Notes: a model not told the origin generated them from the sequence alone. DNA of 64,000 nucleotides from Acinetobacter nectaris CIP 110549 (GCF_000488215.1 NZ_KI530736.1:1-64000); one strand, 5' to 3'; shown: positions 1 through 8,864, counted from the stretch's first letter. Translations and numbers: made by a program.

Positions 1-1089
1 TTTACATTGACTGCTGAACGTAGTCCAGAAAAATTCAAAGATGCTAACGGTGATTATGACATTACTGCTGACTGGAATGACCGTCATGGTCGTGCACGTA
101 TCTGCTTCTGGTATAGCCGTGATGGAAAAAGCTGGATCTTTGGTGGTCGTGTAATGAAAGAGGGTGTATCTCCGACATCTCGTGAGTGGGCTGGAACACC
201 AATTTTATTAAATGATCAAGGTGATGTTGATCTTTACTACACATGTGTCACGCCAGGTGCAACAATTTCTAAAGTACGTGGACGTTTAGTGACTTCAGAT
301 GAAGGCGTTTCTGTTGCAGGATTCACCACAGTGAAATCATTATTCTCTGCTGATGGTACATATTATCAAACAGAAGAACAAAATACGTATTGGAACTTCC
401 GTGATCCATGCCCGTTTATTGATCCAAATGATGGACAACTCTATATGGTCTTTGAAGGTAATGTCGCAGGCGATCGTGGTACACATACGATTGGCAGTGC
501 GCAAATGGGTGATGTACCACCGGGTCATACAGATGTAGGAGGCGCACGTTATCAAACTGGATGTATTGGTATTGCTGTTGCAACAGACTTAGCAGGTAAT
601 AATTGGAAGTTACTTCCACCACTTGTTACTGCAGTAGGTGTAAATGATCAGACAGAACGACCACACTATGTCTTTAAAGATGGGAAGTATTACCTATTTA
701 CCATCAGTCATAAATATACCTATGCAGATGGTTTAACGGGTCCTGATGGTGTATATGGTTTTGTGAGTGAAAACCTTACTGGTCCATACCGTCCAATGAA
801 CAGTTCTGGTCTTGTTTTAGGTAATCCATCATCACAGCCATTTCAGACGTATTCACACTATGTGATGCCTAATGGTTTAGTGACATCATTTATTGACTCT
901 GTGCCTGTACCTACGCCAAACCCGAAAGATCTTCAATATCGTATTGGTGGTACGGAAGCACCAACGGTGCGAATTGAGTTAGTGGGTGATCGTTCCTTTG
1001 TTGTAGAAACATTAGATTTTGGTTATATCCCAGCAATGCGTAATATTACCCTTAAGCTCAGAAATGTGTTGAAAGGAGTTACAGTATGA
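1..1089 (+). CDS. Levansucrase (GH68), 5'-truncated by window edge
   Basis: The reading frame is open from base 1, so the gene begins outside the window; the TTG at position 7 is unlikely to be the real start. About 363 C-terminal residues are visible. GH68 landmarks, numbered from that TTG: REWAGTP at 59-65, the transition-state stabiliser motif RDP at 132-134, and TERPH at 217-220 holding the presumed acid/base Glu218. The nucleophile Asp lies upstream and cannot be seen. GH68 enzymes split sucrose and transfer fructose to form levan, usually outside the cell. Family is near certain; levansucrase versus inulosucrase is the only real doubt. A hairpin terminator follows at 1235. Confidence 0.9.
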   Translation, partial: FTLTAERSPEKFKDANGDYDITADWNDRHGRARICFWYSRDGKSWIFGGRVMKEGVSPTSREWAGTPILLNDQGDVDLYYTCVTPGATISKVRGRLVTSDEGVSVAGFTTVKSLFSADGTYYQTEEQNTYWNFRDPCPFIDPNDGQLYMVFEGNVAGDRGTHTIGSAQMGDVPPGHTDVGGARYQTGCIGIAVATDLAGNNWKLLPPLVTAVGVNDQTERPHYVFKDGKYYLFTISHKYTYADGLTGPDGVYGFVSENLTGPYRPMNSSGLVLGNPSSQPFQTYSHYVMPNGLVTSFIDSVPVPTPNPKDLQYRIGGTEAPTVRIELVGDRSFVVETLDFGYIPAMRNITLKLRNVLKGVTV

Positions 1090-1537
1090 TGAACAGTATC
1101 ATTCTCTATATTATTTGTTTCAAGTTTTACTTTTAGTTGACGCGTATGTACTTTTTATATAACTACTAGTCTATGAATGTAGAGTAAATTGAGTACAGTA
1201 ACTTTTATACTATTTTATCTCAGTTAAATAATACAATCTTCGGTTTATATAAGCCGAAGATTTTCTATATAAGTTCCTCTACAGAATGAATAAAACTATA
1301 CAACCTCACTAATCTATAGCAATGCTATATACGATTATTTTATCTAACACATATTTAAAACAGTAATTTGTGGTATGAAGAAGAATAAAATATGCAAGGA
1401 GTAAAGAAGAATTGAAGTGAAGAATTCTCTCAAGTAAAAATTTATAGTCTTTCACGCTAATTCTAAATAAATAGAAATCAAACAATCTAGTTCAAGTTTT
1501 ATTTGCTATGAGTCACCACACCTTATCTCAAATAATA
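1090..1537. other. Gene-free stretch after levansucrase
   Basis: No convincing ORF on either strand. It holds the hairpin at 1235-1266 and otherwise AT-rich, low-complexity DNA. It separates the levansucrase gene from the convergent SH3-like gene. Confidence 0.6.
1235..1266 (+). terminator. Rho-independent terminator
   Basis: AATCTTCGG and CCGAAGATT form the arms of a stem with a partly pairing AT-rich middle, followed by TTTTCTAT. It probably ends the levansucrase transcript, about 145 bp after the stop, and may work in both directions because the SH3-like gene converges on it. Confidence 0.65.
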
Positions 1538-1894
1538 TTATTGATATATTTGCAACACATTAGAAGGAACCCAACCACTTTTTTTATATAAGAGATGATT
1601 ACACCAAATCCAGCCATTTAATATATATTTACCAATCACTTGGTCACCTATAGCGACATCGAGTTCTCTTGCAGTATAACTTTCAGTAGCAATCCAAACT
1701 TTCTCTTTTTCTATCCATTGGATAATCTGTTTAGGAACCCAACCTTCCAAACCTACTGTGGTCTTACAAAAGTACCAGTTATCCCATGCCTCAATACCAA
1801 TATATTTTTTTCCCACAGAAAGTTGATCACCCTTCTTAAAGTGAATTGGGGTTGGATACTCACTTTTATGTATTGCAATTACCTTAAATATCAT
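1538..1894 (-). CDS. Bacterial SH3-like domain protein
   Basis: About 118 residues with two tandem SH3b-like repeats. Each has a charged or Gly-Asp turn before a strand (KKGDQLSVG, then AIGDQVIGKY) and ends in a GWVP motif (EGWVPKQII, then SGWVPSNVL). No signal peptide or membrane segment is visible, so it is probably cytoplasmic. The ATG at 1894 overlaps the 3' end of the MocR regulator by 11 bases, suggesting translational coupling; a TTG at 1909 is a weaker alternative. SH3b modules bind peptides or cell-wall parts in other proteins, but no role can be assigned here. Confidence 0.7.
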   Translation of the reverse strand: MIFKVIAIHKSEYPTPIHFKKGDQLSVGKKYIGIEAWDNWYFCKTTVGLEGWVPKQIIQWIEKEKVWIATESYTARELDVAIGDQVIGKYILNGWIWCNHLLYKKSGWVPSNVLQIYQ

Positions 1895-3287
1895 AACTAT
1901 GCTTTCCAATTATATTTTTCTCTAAAACTTTAAAAACTTTATCATTCAAGCATTGTGCAACATTAAACCTTATAAAGTGTTCTGCTGTTTTAGAACGACT
2001 AAAAATATTTCCCGGTGCAAGAATAACCTGATCATCATTACATAACTTTGTGAGTGCAGATGCCTCAATATACGAAGGTAATTTACACCAAATAAACATA
2101 CCTGCATTTGGTAAAGTCCACGGCTCTATACCTAAATGCATAAGTTTATGAATAACATGGACTCTTGCACTATTTAGCCTAGTGTTTCGATATTCTAGAT
2201 ATCTTCTATATTGGACATCTTTCAAACATTGATAAATCAGTACTGCATTTAGCTGGTTTGAATTAAAGTTTGTTGCTATTTTTATCTTTGTTAATACATC
2301 TATATATTCTTGCTTTGCTGCAATATAGCCACAGCGGAATGATGCAGATAAAGACTTAGAAAAACTACTTACTTGAATGACATGTTCAAAGTTTGATAAG
2401 GCAGCATATCTTGGTGCAGGAATCGCTTCAAAATCTGCATATACATCATCTTCAATAATAATCATATTGGCTTCTTCAGCCATTTTTAGGATTTTATATG
2501 CAGTACTAATATTTAGAGATGCCCCTGTCGGGTTATGAATCCCTGAATTTGTAATATATATTTTAGGAGACTTTTTCAGTGCAAGCGCAAAGCATTCAGG
2601 GTCAGGGCCATGTGGTGTAAATGGAATAGCGATAACTTCAACCTGAAGTAATTGTGCTAATGTAAAGAAATTAAAATAGCATGGGTCATCAACTAAAACT
2701 GTATCTCCCGGCTTGAGTAGAGTACGACAGATCATATCAAGTGCTTGTGTACTGCTATCGGTAAGTAATATTTGGTCATGCTGAATTGAAGAACCATGAT
2801 AATTAATTCGTTCAGCAATTAACTGTCTTAAAGGTTCATATCCAAGTACAGAACTATAAGCTAGAAGAGTCTCAGGTGTTTTCTGTAAAATATCTCGTAA
2901 AGATTTTTTAATGATTTGTTCAGGCATCCAATCGATAGGAAGCCATCCACATCCCGGTTTTAGGCAATTTTCTCCTGAAACTAGAGCTTGATGTGCAACC
3001 CAAAATGGATCACTTTCCGTATTTTTTGATTTTCTAGAAGTGTCTATATGAGGAATATATGGTTTATCTTTTACATAATACCCAGCGCCTCTACGAACTT
3101 CAATTTTACGATCGGCAATGAGTCTTTCATAAGCTTCTAATATTGTAGAAACAGACATATCTAACTCTTGAGCTAGTTTGCGCAAAGAGGGTAGCTTACC
3201 TCCGGGGAGTATTTCATTTGTTTTTATACGCGACATAATTAAATGAATAACTTGATCTATTTTAGTCCCTTTTTTACTTAAAACCAT
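1884..3287 (-). CDS. MocR-type GntR regulator with aminotransferase domain
   Basis: About 467 residues. An N-terminal GntR winged helix (LPSLRKLAQELDMSVSTI, roughly residues 30-75) is linked to a class I/II aminotransferase fold. PLP-site landmarks include TNSGIHNPTG, the Asp in EDDVYADF and the Schiff-base Lys in SSFSKSLSASF. MocR proteins such as PdxR, GabR and TauR sense PLP-bound amines and control neighbouring genes. I chose the ATG at 3287; the longer frame starts with TTG and would cover the first of two direct repeats that look like operators. It is divergent from the TauE/SafE-SDR-LysE operon, its likely target. Family is certain; ligand is unknown. Confidence 0.9.
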   Translation of the reverse strand: MVLSKKGTKIDQVIHLIMSRIKTNEILPGGKLPSLRKLAQELDMSVSTILEAYERLIADRKIEVRRGAGYYVKDKPYIPHIDTSRKSKNTESDPFWVAHQALVSGENCLKPGCGWLPIDWMPEQIIKKSLRDILQKTPETLLAYSSVLGYEPLRQLIAERINYHGSSIQHDQILLTDSSTQALDMICRTLLKPGDTVLVDDPCYFNFFTLAQLLQVEVIAIPFTPHGPDPECFALALKKSPKIYITNSGIHNPTGASLNISTAYKILKMAEEANMIIIEDDVYADFEAIPAPRYAALSNFEHVIQVSSFSKSLSASFRCGYIAAKQEYIDVLTKIKIATNFNSNQLNAVLIYQCLKDVQYRRYLEYRNTRLNSARVHVIHKLMHLGIEPWTLPNAGMFIWCKLPSYIEASALTKLCNDDQVILAPGNIFSRSKTAEHFIRFNVAQCLNDKVFKVLEKNIIGKHSYDI

Positions 3288-3319
3288 AACAGTTATATTT
3301 TTAACACCCAAACAGTTAT
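3288..3319. promoter_or_regulatory. Direct repeats, candidate MocR operator
   Basis: AACAGTTAT occurs twice in the same orientation, at 3288-3296 and 3311-3319, 23 bp apart, close to two helical turns. They lie in the divergent region between the MocR gene and the TSUP exporter. MocR regulators typically bind direct repeats, so this is a plausible operator. The role is inferred. Confidence 0.5.
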
Positions 3320-3400
3320 CTTTAATTTTAATAGACTGCTTCTACTTTTTATATAGATATTTTGCAATAAATATAATGAGTTATATTTGAGTAGTTCATC

Positions 3401-4192
3401 GTGTTTATTGAAGGTAGTTTTTTAGAAAGTTACTTCCTGTTTGGTCTTTTATTTCTGACAGGAATTTCTCTATTGGCAGGTTATGTTGATGCGATAGCAG
3501 GTGGAGCAGGTCTTATTCTCATCCCTGCATTTATGGTTGCAGGAATTCCTCCACAAGTTGCACTTGGTCAAGAAAAGCTAGTAAGCACTATAGGTACAAT
3601 TGCTGCTATTAACAATTTTATGAATAGCCAATCTATTATTTGGCGAATCGTACCATTATGTGTCATCACAGCACTCATCTCTGCTTATATTGGTGCACAA
3701 GTCGTTTTAATGATACCAACTGTATTATTAAAATATTCAATTTTAGGTTTACTACCATTTATTTTACTTTTTACGTTACTTAAAAATAAATTTGTTCAGG
3801 AAAATGTACATAGAGAAGATGGGAAATTCTTAGAATCAAAAATACTTTTGGTTACTGTCTGCTCTATTGTTGGTTTTTATGATGGTTTTCTAGGGCCTGG
3901 TACAGGAAGCCTATTTATTATTGCTTTGTTTATTATTAATAAATTTACGTTTTTAAATGCCTCAGCAACGTCAAAAATATTCAACTTCTCTTCAAATATT
4001 GGTGCTTTTGTTACCTTTTTTATTGCAGGAAAAATGCTATTTCTTATTGGTATTCCAATGATTATCGCGAATCTTTTTGGTAATTATATTGGTAGTAAAC
4101 ATGCTATTCAGACGAATGGAAAAATCATCCAAAAGATTCTAATCATTACTGTTGTACTTCTTATAACCACACTGTTATTTCAAATTAAATAA
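3401..4192 (+). CDS. TSUP (TauE/SafE) family sulfite/organosulfur exporter
   Basis: 263 residues, an integral inner-membrane protein with about eight hydrophobic segments. The N-terminal half carries the family signature AGYVDAIAGGAGLILIPA, and a related half-repeat follows (GFYDGFLGPGTGSLFI). TSUP proteins export sulfite, sulfoacetate or isethionate, or carry other organic anions. The start is a GTG with a weak ribosome binding site; an upstream in-frame ATG is cut off by a stop. It is first in an operon with an SDR dehydrogenase (11 bp gap) and a LysE exporter, opposite a MocR regulator. That context fits an IsfE-like isethionate exporter, which is inference. Confidence 0.8.
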   Translation: MFIEGSFLESYFLFGLLFLTGISLLAGYVDAIAGGAGLILIPAFMVAGIPPQVALGQEKLVSTIGTIAAINNFMNSQSIIWRIVPLCVITALISAYIGAQVVLMIPTVLLKYSILGLLPFILLFTLLKNKFVQENVHREDGKFLESKILLVTVCSIVGFYDGFLGPGTGSLFIIALFIINKFTFLNASATSKIFNFSSNIGAFVTFFIAGKMLFLIGIPMIIANLFGNYIGSKHAIQTNGKIIQKILIITVVLLITTLLFQIK

Positions 4193-4203
4193 GGACATTT
4201 ATT

Positions 4204-4959
4204 ATGCTTGCTTTAGTTACGGGTGCATCATCTGGCTTTGGTTATCATATTTGCAAAAAGCTTATAAATCAGGGCTACAATGTGATTGGCATTGCAAGAA
4301 GAACAGAAAAGTTAGAAACAATTAAGCATGAACTCGGTACAAACTTCCTTCCAATAACATTAGATATTTCTGAATCTTATGAAAAAACCCTAGATAAACT
4401 TTTGAGTTTACCCACCAAGTTTTCTTTAAAAGAAATAGATATAGTCGTTAATAATGCAGGTTTGGCACTAGGTTTAGAGCCTGCGTATAAAGCAGATATT
4501 CATGATTGGTATCAAATGCTAGATACCAATATCAAAGGATTAATTTCAATTACTAGAATCGTTCTGCCTTACATGGAAGAAAAAAGAGATGGAATCATTA
4601 TTAATATGGGTTCTATCGCAGGCAGTTATGCTTACCCCGGTGCGAATGTATACGGTGCGACAAAAGCTTTTGTTGAACAATTCAGTTTAAATTTACGTGC
4701 AGATTTAGCAGGTAAAGGGGTTAGAGTTTCCAATATAGAACCGGGTCTGTGTGGGAATACCGAATTTTCATTGGTACGCTTTCGCGGAGATTTAACTCAA
4801 GTAAAAAAATTATACGACCGAACAAATCCTATACTTCCCGAAGATATTGCCAATGTCGTTTTGTGGATAGCATCTCAACCCAAACATATCAATATTAACC
4901 GTATAGAGCTTATGCCAACATCTCAATCCTTTAATCACTTACAAGTAACTCATAACTAA
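4204..4959 (+). CDS. YdfG/IsfD-like short-chain dehydrogenase
   Basis: 251 residues, classical SDR. Seen: TGASSGFG cofactor motif at about 7-14, NNAGLALG, the catalytic Ser in INMGSIAGS, the YGATK catalytic Tyr/Lys pair and EPGLCGNTEFS. The full length resembles E. coli YdfG (3-hydroxy acid/serine dehydrogenase, malonic semialdehyde reductase), including the C-terminal region around NINRIELMPTSQS. NADP-dependent sulfoacetaldehyde reductase IsfD belongs to the same SDR branch. Beside a TSUP exporter and a MocR regulator, reduction of sulfoacetaldehyde to isethionate is a reasonable alternative to a YdfG role. No taurine transaminase gene lies in the window. Confidence 0.85.
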   Translation: MLALVTGASSGFGYHICKKLINQGYNVIGIARRTEKLETIKHELGTNFLPITLDISESYEKTLDKLLSLPTKFSLKEIDIVVNNAGLALGLEPAYKADIHDWYQMLDTNIKGLISITRIVLPYMEEKRDGIIINMGSIAGSYAYPGANVYGATKAFVEQFSLNLRADLAGKGVRVSNIEPGLCGNTEFSLVRFRGDLTQVKKLYDRTNPILPEDIANVVLWIASQPKHININRIELMPTSQSFNHLQVTHN

Positions 4960-4983
4960 GAATAAGGGTTTGGAGTATTTTTA

Positions 4984-5607
4984 ATGACAATTTATGCATT
5001 TTTTTCTTTTATTTTATATTGTTTTGTGACCTCTATTACACCTGGACCAAATAATATTATGCTTCTTTCTTCTGGATTAAATTTTGGATTTAAGTCAACT
5101 ATTCCACATATTTTAGGTGTTGGTATTGGTTTTAGTATTATGGTTATTTTAGTCGGTCTAGGTATTGGAAACCTACTTACATCTTCACAGATCATTTATG
5201 AAAGTATCAAAGCTGTTGGTATTGTTTACCTTATCTATTTGGCGTACCAATTATTAAAATCTGATATTATTGATGAAAAAGAAATAAAGCAGACAAAACA
5301 ACCTATTACTTTTTTACAAGCAGCATTATTTCAATGGGTGAATCCTAAAGCTTGGGTGATGGTCATTGGTGCGGTAACAACTTACATATCTCATTCAAGT
5401 AGCCTAAATAGTTTTATATTTTTGGGCTTAGTTTATGGTCTAGTAAATATTCCAAGTATTGGTCTATGGGCTTATGTTGGCAATAAACTCAAAAAATTCA
5501 TTAAGAATAAGCAAAAGATTCAAATATTTAATATCGTAATGGCGTCCATGCTACTGCTCTCCATATGCTATCCAATGTATGAAGTTGTTATATTTTTTCT
5601 AGGATAG
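4984..5607 (+). CDS. LysE/RhtB family exporter
   Basis: 207 residues with about six membrane segments. The N-terminal SITPGPNNIMLLSSGLNFG is the RhtB/LysE family signature, and FQWVNPKAWVMVIGA matches the second conserved motif. The family exports amino acids and related small molecules through the inner membrane. It sits 24 bp after the SDR gene as the last gene of the TSUP-SDR-LysE operon, and its 3' end faces the AraC gene 20 bp away. The substrate is unknown; an amine or amino acid produced by the same pathway is likely. Confidence 0.85.
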   Translation: MTIYAFFSFILYCFVTSITPGPNNIMLLSSGLNFGFKSTIPHILGVGIGFSIMVILVGLGIGNLLTSSQIIYESIKAVGIVYLIYLAYQLLKSDIIDEKEIKQTKQPITFLQAALFQWVNPKAWVMVIGAVTTYISHSSSLNSFIFLGLVYGLVNIPSIGLWAYVGNKLKKFIKNKQKIQIFNIVMASMLLLSICYPMYEVVIFFLG

Positions 5608-5627
5608 ATATCAAGAGTAGTTGAGAG

Positions 5628-6575
5628 TTATGCTCTTACTTCTGAAGCAGTAATGCCAAATCTTTTTTTAAATGCTCTCGAAAAATATGATATGTCATTA
5701 AACCCTGCGTTATAAGCAATGTGCTTAATACTACACATTGTATATGGTGTACTTTGGAGGTTTTTTCTTGCTTTATCCAAACGTGCATTAAGTAAAAAAT
5801 AACTAAATGTCATATCATTTTTTTGAAAGAGCTTACTGATGTAGCGTGTACTAATATTAAATTTTTTAGCAACATGGTGAATGGTAAGATCACTATTATC
5901 TAATTGTGCCAATATGAACACTTTAATTTGCTCAAATAAATAGTTTGTTTTATGAGGATATTCATCAGCAATAATACATTTCATCATATTCAATAAGTGA
6001 TCTGACAATACTTCTTGTTGCCGCAATGATAAGTCCATTGGTGTCGTAAAAATATCTTTCAAACACCCTTGATAGAATATCTGTAATGGATGTTGTTCTC
6101 CAAAATTAAAACCGCATAAGTCCTTTGGTCTACCTAGTATATTTTCAAAATTACTTTTAGGTATAGCAATAACCACTTGATCAAATGCAGTATTTAAATT
6201 GAGCTGATACTCTTCATCGGTATCATAAAAAGCAAATTGTCCTGTAGTTAACTGAATTTCTTTTCCATTATGTGCAAGTCCCATATTACCTTTTAGCATA
6301 AAGCTCATCAAAACACGGTCTTCAGGAGACCTGCGAATTTGCTGTCTACCACGTGTAACATATTGGGATGCCCCTTGTACTCTTACAATATCAAGATGGG
6401 AACAGTGACGAAGCTCTAATGCTCCCCAAAAATTATCGGATGATTCTACCTTTGAATCGAGTGGTACAAATACTTGACTAATCGCATCTTGCCAATAATC
6501 ACAGCGTTGAGTTGAGGTAATCTGACGTGTATCAAAGTAAGATGACTCTTTGTTTTTTAAGCAAGGTAGTTTCAT
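5628..6575 (-). CDS. AraC family regulator of the nitrilase/aldoxime genes
   Basis: About 315 residues from the ATG at 6575 (the longer frame uses TTG). The N-terminal part resembles the AraC_binding_2 sensor domain (for example RQQIRRSPEDRVLMSFML). The C-terminal 100 residues hold the two-helix AraC DNA-binding domain, with VAKKFNISTRYISKLFQ and IAYNAGFNDISYFSRAFKK ending in RFGITASEVRA. It is divergent from the nitrilase gene across a 182-bp region with paired direct repeats. AraC regulators are regular companions of aldoxime-nitrile gene clusters, so it probably activates them in response to an aldoxime or nitrile. Confidence 0.88.
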   Translation of the reverse strand: MKLPCLKNKESSYFDTRQITSTQRCDYWQDAISQVFVPLDSKVESSDNFWGALELRHCSHLDIVRVQGASQYVTRGRQQIRRSPEDRVLMSFMLKGNMGLAHNGKEIQLTTGQFAFYDTDEEYQLNLNTAFDQVVIAIPKSNFENILGRPKDLCGFNFGEQHPLQIFYQGCLKDIFTTPMDLSLRQQEVLSDHLLNMMKCIIADEYPHKTNYLFEQIKVFILAQLDNSDLTIHHVAKKFNISTRYISKLFQKNDMTFSYFLLNARLDKARKNLQSTPYTMCSIKHIAYNAGFNDISYFSRAFKKRFGITASEVRA

Positions 6576-6655
6576 TCTACAGACACCCAAAAATTGACTT
6601 TTTCAGTCTAAATACAAGCAATTTTTGTACCTAAAATAGATGCCGATTTCTGATA

Positions 6656-6688
6656 GTTCCTTTTAATACAAATGATTGTTCCTTTTTA
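6656..6688. promoter_or_regulatory. Paired GTTCCTTTT repeats, candidate AraC operator
   Basis: GTTCCTTTTAA at 6656-6666 and GTTCCTTTTTA at 6678-6688 are direct repeats exactly 22 bp apart, about two helical turns. AraC-family activators usually bind two such half-sites just upstream of the promoter they activate. The nitrilase ATG is at 6758. Confidence 0.5.
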
Positions 6689-6696
6689 GCATACCC

Positions 6697-6724
6697 TCAA
6701 TTATAAAAATTCAATTATAAAAAT
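6697..6724 (+). repeat. Tandem 14-bp repeat at nitrilase promoter
   Basis: TCAATTATAAAAAT occurs twice head to tail, at 6697-6710 and 6711-6724. Each copy contains a TATAAA/TTATAA element that could act as a -10 box. It lies just downstream of the putative AraC sites and 33 bp before the nitrilase start codon. Confidence 0.6.
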
Positions 6725-6757
6725 AAATAGAAATTCATTTGATCTGAGGATATTGAT

Positions 6758-7768
6758 ATGGAAAAAATAGTAAAAGTCGCATGTGTGCAAGCTGCACCTA
6801 TATTTATGGACTTACAAGCTACAGTAGATAAAACAATTCAACTTATTGAACAAGCTTCCCAAAATGGTGCAGAACTGATTGCTTTCCCTGAAACTTGGAT
6901 TCCAGGGTATCCATGGTTTTTATGGTTAGATATGCCAATCAAAAATATGCCGCTTGTGTATCAGTACCACCAAAACTCTCTAGAGCTAGACAGTGACTAT
7001 GCTTTACAAATACAAGAAGCTGCAAAGAAAAATAATATCTTTGTTGTTTTAGGATTTAGTGAACGTGACTATGGCAGTTTATATATTTCTCAATGGACGA
7101 TTGATAATTATGGCGAAACCATTTCCACACGTAGAAAACTCAAAGCAACTCATGTAGAACGTACATTATTTGGTGAAAGTGATGGCAGTTCGATTCGCGT
7201 TGATGAAACAAGTTTAGGTAGATTGGGAGCTTTATGCTGTTGGGAACATTTACAACCACTTGCACGGTATGCAATGTATTCACAACATGAACAAATTCAT
7301 ATTGCAGCATGGCCAAGTTTCTCTTTGTATCAACCACAAATGGGATCAATTGGGCCTGATGTAAATATTGCAGCTGCAAGATTATATGCAGCCGAAGGAC
7401 AATGTTTCGTAATTTCACCATGTGCAATTGTTTCTGAGGAAATGCAATCTTTTCTTTGCGATACAGATGAAAAGAAAAAACTACTTGCAATTGGCGGCGG
7501 TCACGCACGTATTTTTGGGCCTGATGGTAGAGACTTAGCAGATCCATTAGGTGAAGATGAAGAAGGTATTTTATATGCCGATTTAGACTTAAGCCATATC
7601 ACAATTGCTAAAACAGCAGCAGATCCAGTCGGTCACTATTCTAGACCAGATGTATTTCAACTTATTTTTAATAAAGAAGCTGCTCATAAGGTTATTTTAA
7701 AAGAAGATAGCATTAAAGATCAGTCAATTAAGCTCTCCGAAAGCTTAGATGATACTGTTGAGAACTAA
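6758..7768 (+). CDS. Nitrilase
   Basis: 336 residues, carbon-nitrogen hydrolase family. The catalytic triad is visible: Glu45 in AFPETWIPGYPWF, Lys129 in RRKLKATHVERT and Cys161 in GALCCWEHLQPL. The WEHLQPL context and length fit true nitrilases (nitrile to carboxylic acid plus ammonia) rather than amidases or ureidopropionases. The next gene is an aldoxime dehydratase 4 bp downstream, so the pair turns R-CH=NOH into R-CN and then R-COOH. The substrate is probably an aliphatic or arylacetic nitrile. Cytoplasmic and usually oligomeric; likely controlled by the divergent AraC gene. Confidence 0.93.
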   Translation: MEKIVKVACVQAAPIFMDLQATVDKTIQLIEQASQNGAELIAFPETWIPGYPWFLWLDMPIKNMPLVYQYHQNSLELDSDYALQIQEAAKKNNIFVVLGFSERDYGSLYISQWTIDNYGETISTRRKLKATHVERTLFGESDGSSIRVDETSLGRLGALCCWEHLQPLARYAMYSQHEQIHIAAWPSFSLYQPQMGSIGPDVNIAAARLYAAEGQCFVISPCAIVSEEMQSFLCDTDEKKKLLAIGGGHARIFGPDGRDLADPLGEDEEGILYADLDLSHITIAKTAADPVGHYSRPDVFQLIFNKEAAHKVILKEDSIKDQSIKLSESLDDTVEN

Positions 7769-7772
7769 AAAT

Positions 7773-8822
7773 ATGGAGTCTGCGATTCCTCCTCATTTGG
7801 AAAAAAAGAAGACTTGTCCTCGAAATTTGGTAGATAACCATTATCTACCTCCTTTTCCTGCATGGACAACTCGATTCGAAACTAATATTGAAAAGCTCAC
7901 CGTTGCTTATTTTGCTATTCAATCTACGAATCAAATTTACTTTTCTGAGCATGAATTATTTACAAAATATTTTAAAGAAGAAAACCCACCTCAATATTGG
8001 GTTCCTTCTCATTTTATTGATAAACAGAAATACCATCATCTTGTTATTACTGCCTATTGGTCAGATGCAAAAGAATTTCAGCAGTGGTGGTTCGCTTCAG
8101 GATTCAATATATGGTGGGAGAATGAAGAACGGGAGCTCGACCTATATGGTTATTTTTTAGAGGTCTATCACCCTACAACTTCAGAGTTTGAAACTATTTT
8201 TTCTAATCCAAGCACACCTGAAGGCATTGCCCATTTGGCCAGTACAATGAGTGATGAAATACAAGAGCATGCTTATTATGGCAGTATGCGAGACCGTATA
8301 CCTAAAGCACAAAAATCAGATCTAATAGGTGAGAATGACTATCTGAATCATACATCTATATATGAAAAGCGTATAAAAATTATAGGAAAGAAAAATTTAT
8401 GCATTATCCGCTCAGGGCAAGATTGGGAAGAAACAGCAGGTAAAGAAAGGACGCTTTATTTGAATGAAGTCGAGCCAATTTTAAGACAAGGTATGAGTTT
8501 TTTAGAAAATTATGGTCTAGCAGAAGGATGTTTAAACTGTAGATATATGAGTGTGCTTGATAAAAAAACAGGAGAACCATTAAATAAAACATTTGGTTTG
8601 GCATATTTTATTGATTTAAAGCATCTTGAAGATTGGGCAAAGTCTCACCCAACACATGTCAAAATATTTGGTAGCTTTATGAAATATGTTCAAGAAATGC
8701 AATTTAAAATTAATTTAAAACTATTCCATGAAGTCATGAGTCTGCCACAAAAATCTCAGTACTTCGAGTATATTCAATGCCATGCTAAAACAGGGTTATT
8801 AAATACTTTTTCACTAAAGTGA
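7773..8822 (+). CDS. oxd: Haem-dependent aldoxime dehydratase
   Basis: 349 residues from the ATG at 7773; the MESAI N-terminus matches characterised Oxd enzymes, and a longer frame from 7749 overlaps the nitrilase. Key residues by comparison with Rhodococcus OxdRE: Arg173 (GSMRDRIP), Ser214 (IIRSGQDW), proximal haem ligand His295 (SHPTHVKIF) and distal catalytic His319 (KLFHEV). The enzyme dehydrates aldoximes to nitriles with the substrate nitrogen bound to ferrous haem. It is translated right behind the nitrilase, so its product passes to the next step. A strong terminator follows at 8833. Confidence 0.93.
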   Translation: MESAIPPHLEKKKTCPRNLVDNHYLPPFPAWTTRFETNIEKLTVAYFAIQSTNQIYFSEHELFTKYFKEENPPQYWVPSHFIDKQKYHHLVITAYWSDAKEFQQWWFASGFNIWWENEERELDLYGYFLEVYHPTTSEFETIFSNPSTPEGIAHLASTMSDEIQEHAYYGSMRDRIPKAQKSDLIGENDYLNHTSIYEKRIKIIGKKNLCIIRSGQDWEETAGKERTLYLNEVEPILRQGMSFLENYGLAEGCLNCRYMSVLDKKTGEPLNKTFGLAYFIDLKHLEDWAKSHPTHVKIFGSFMKYVQEMQFKINLKLFHEVMSLPQKSQYFEYIQCHAKTGLLNTFSLK

Positions 8823-8832
8823 GTAAAAAACA

Positions 8833-8864
8833 GGGGTTACTTTTCATTGTAAGTAACCCCCTTT
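8833..8864 (+). terminator. Rho-independent terminator
   Basis: A perfect 10-bp stem (GGGGTTACTT / AAGTAACCCC) with an 8-base loop, followed by CTTTAAT. It closes the nitrilase-aldoxime dehydratase operon. Confidence 0.8.

Noticed and set aside
62..622. Minus-strand ORFs inside the levansucrase gene
   Set aside because: Shadow frames of a clear GH68 coding sequence with no recognisable domain.
1137..1165. TTGACG box as a promoter in the gap after levansucrase
   Set aside because: No acceptable -10 element at 16-18 bp and no gene downstream on that strand.
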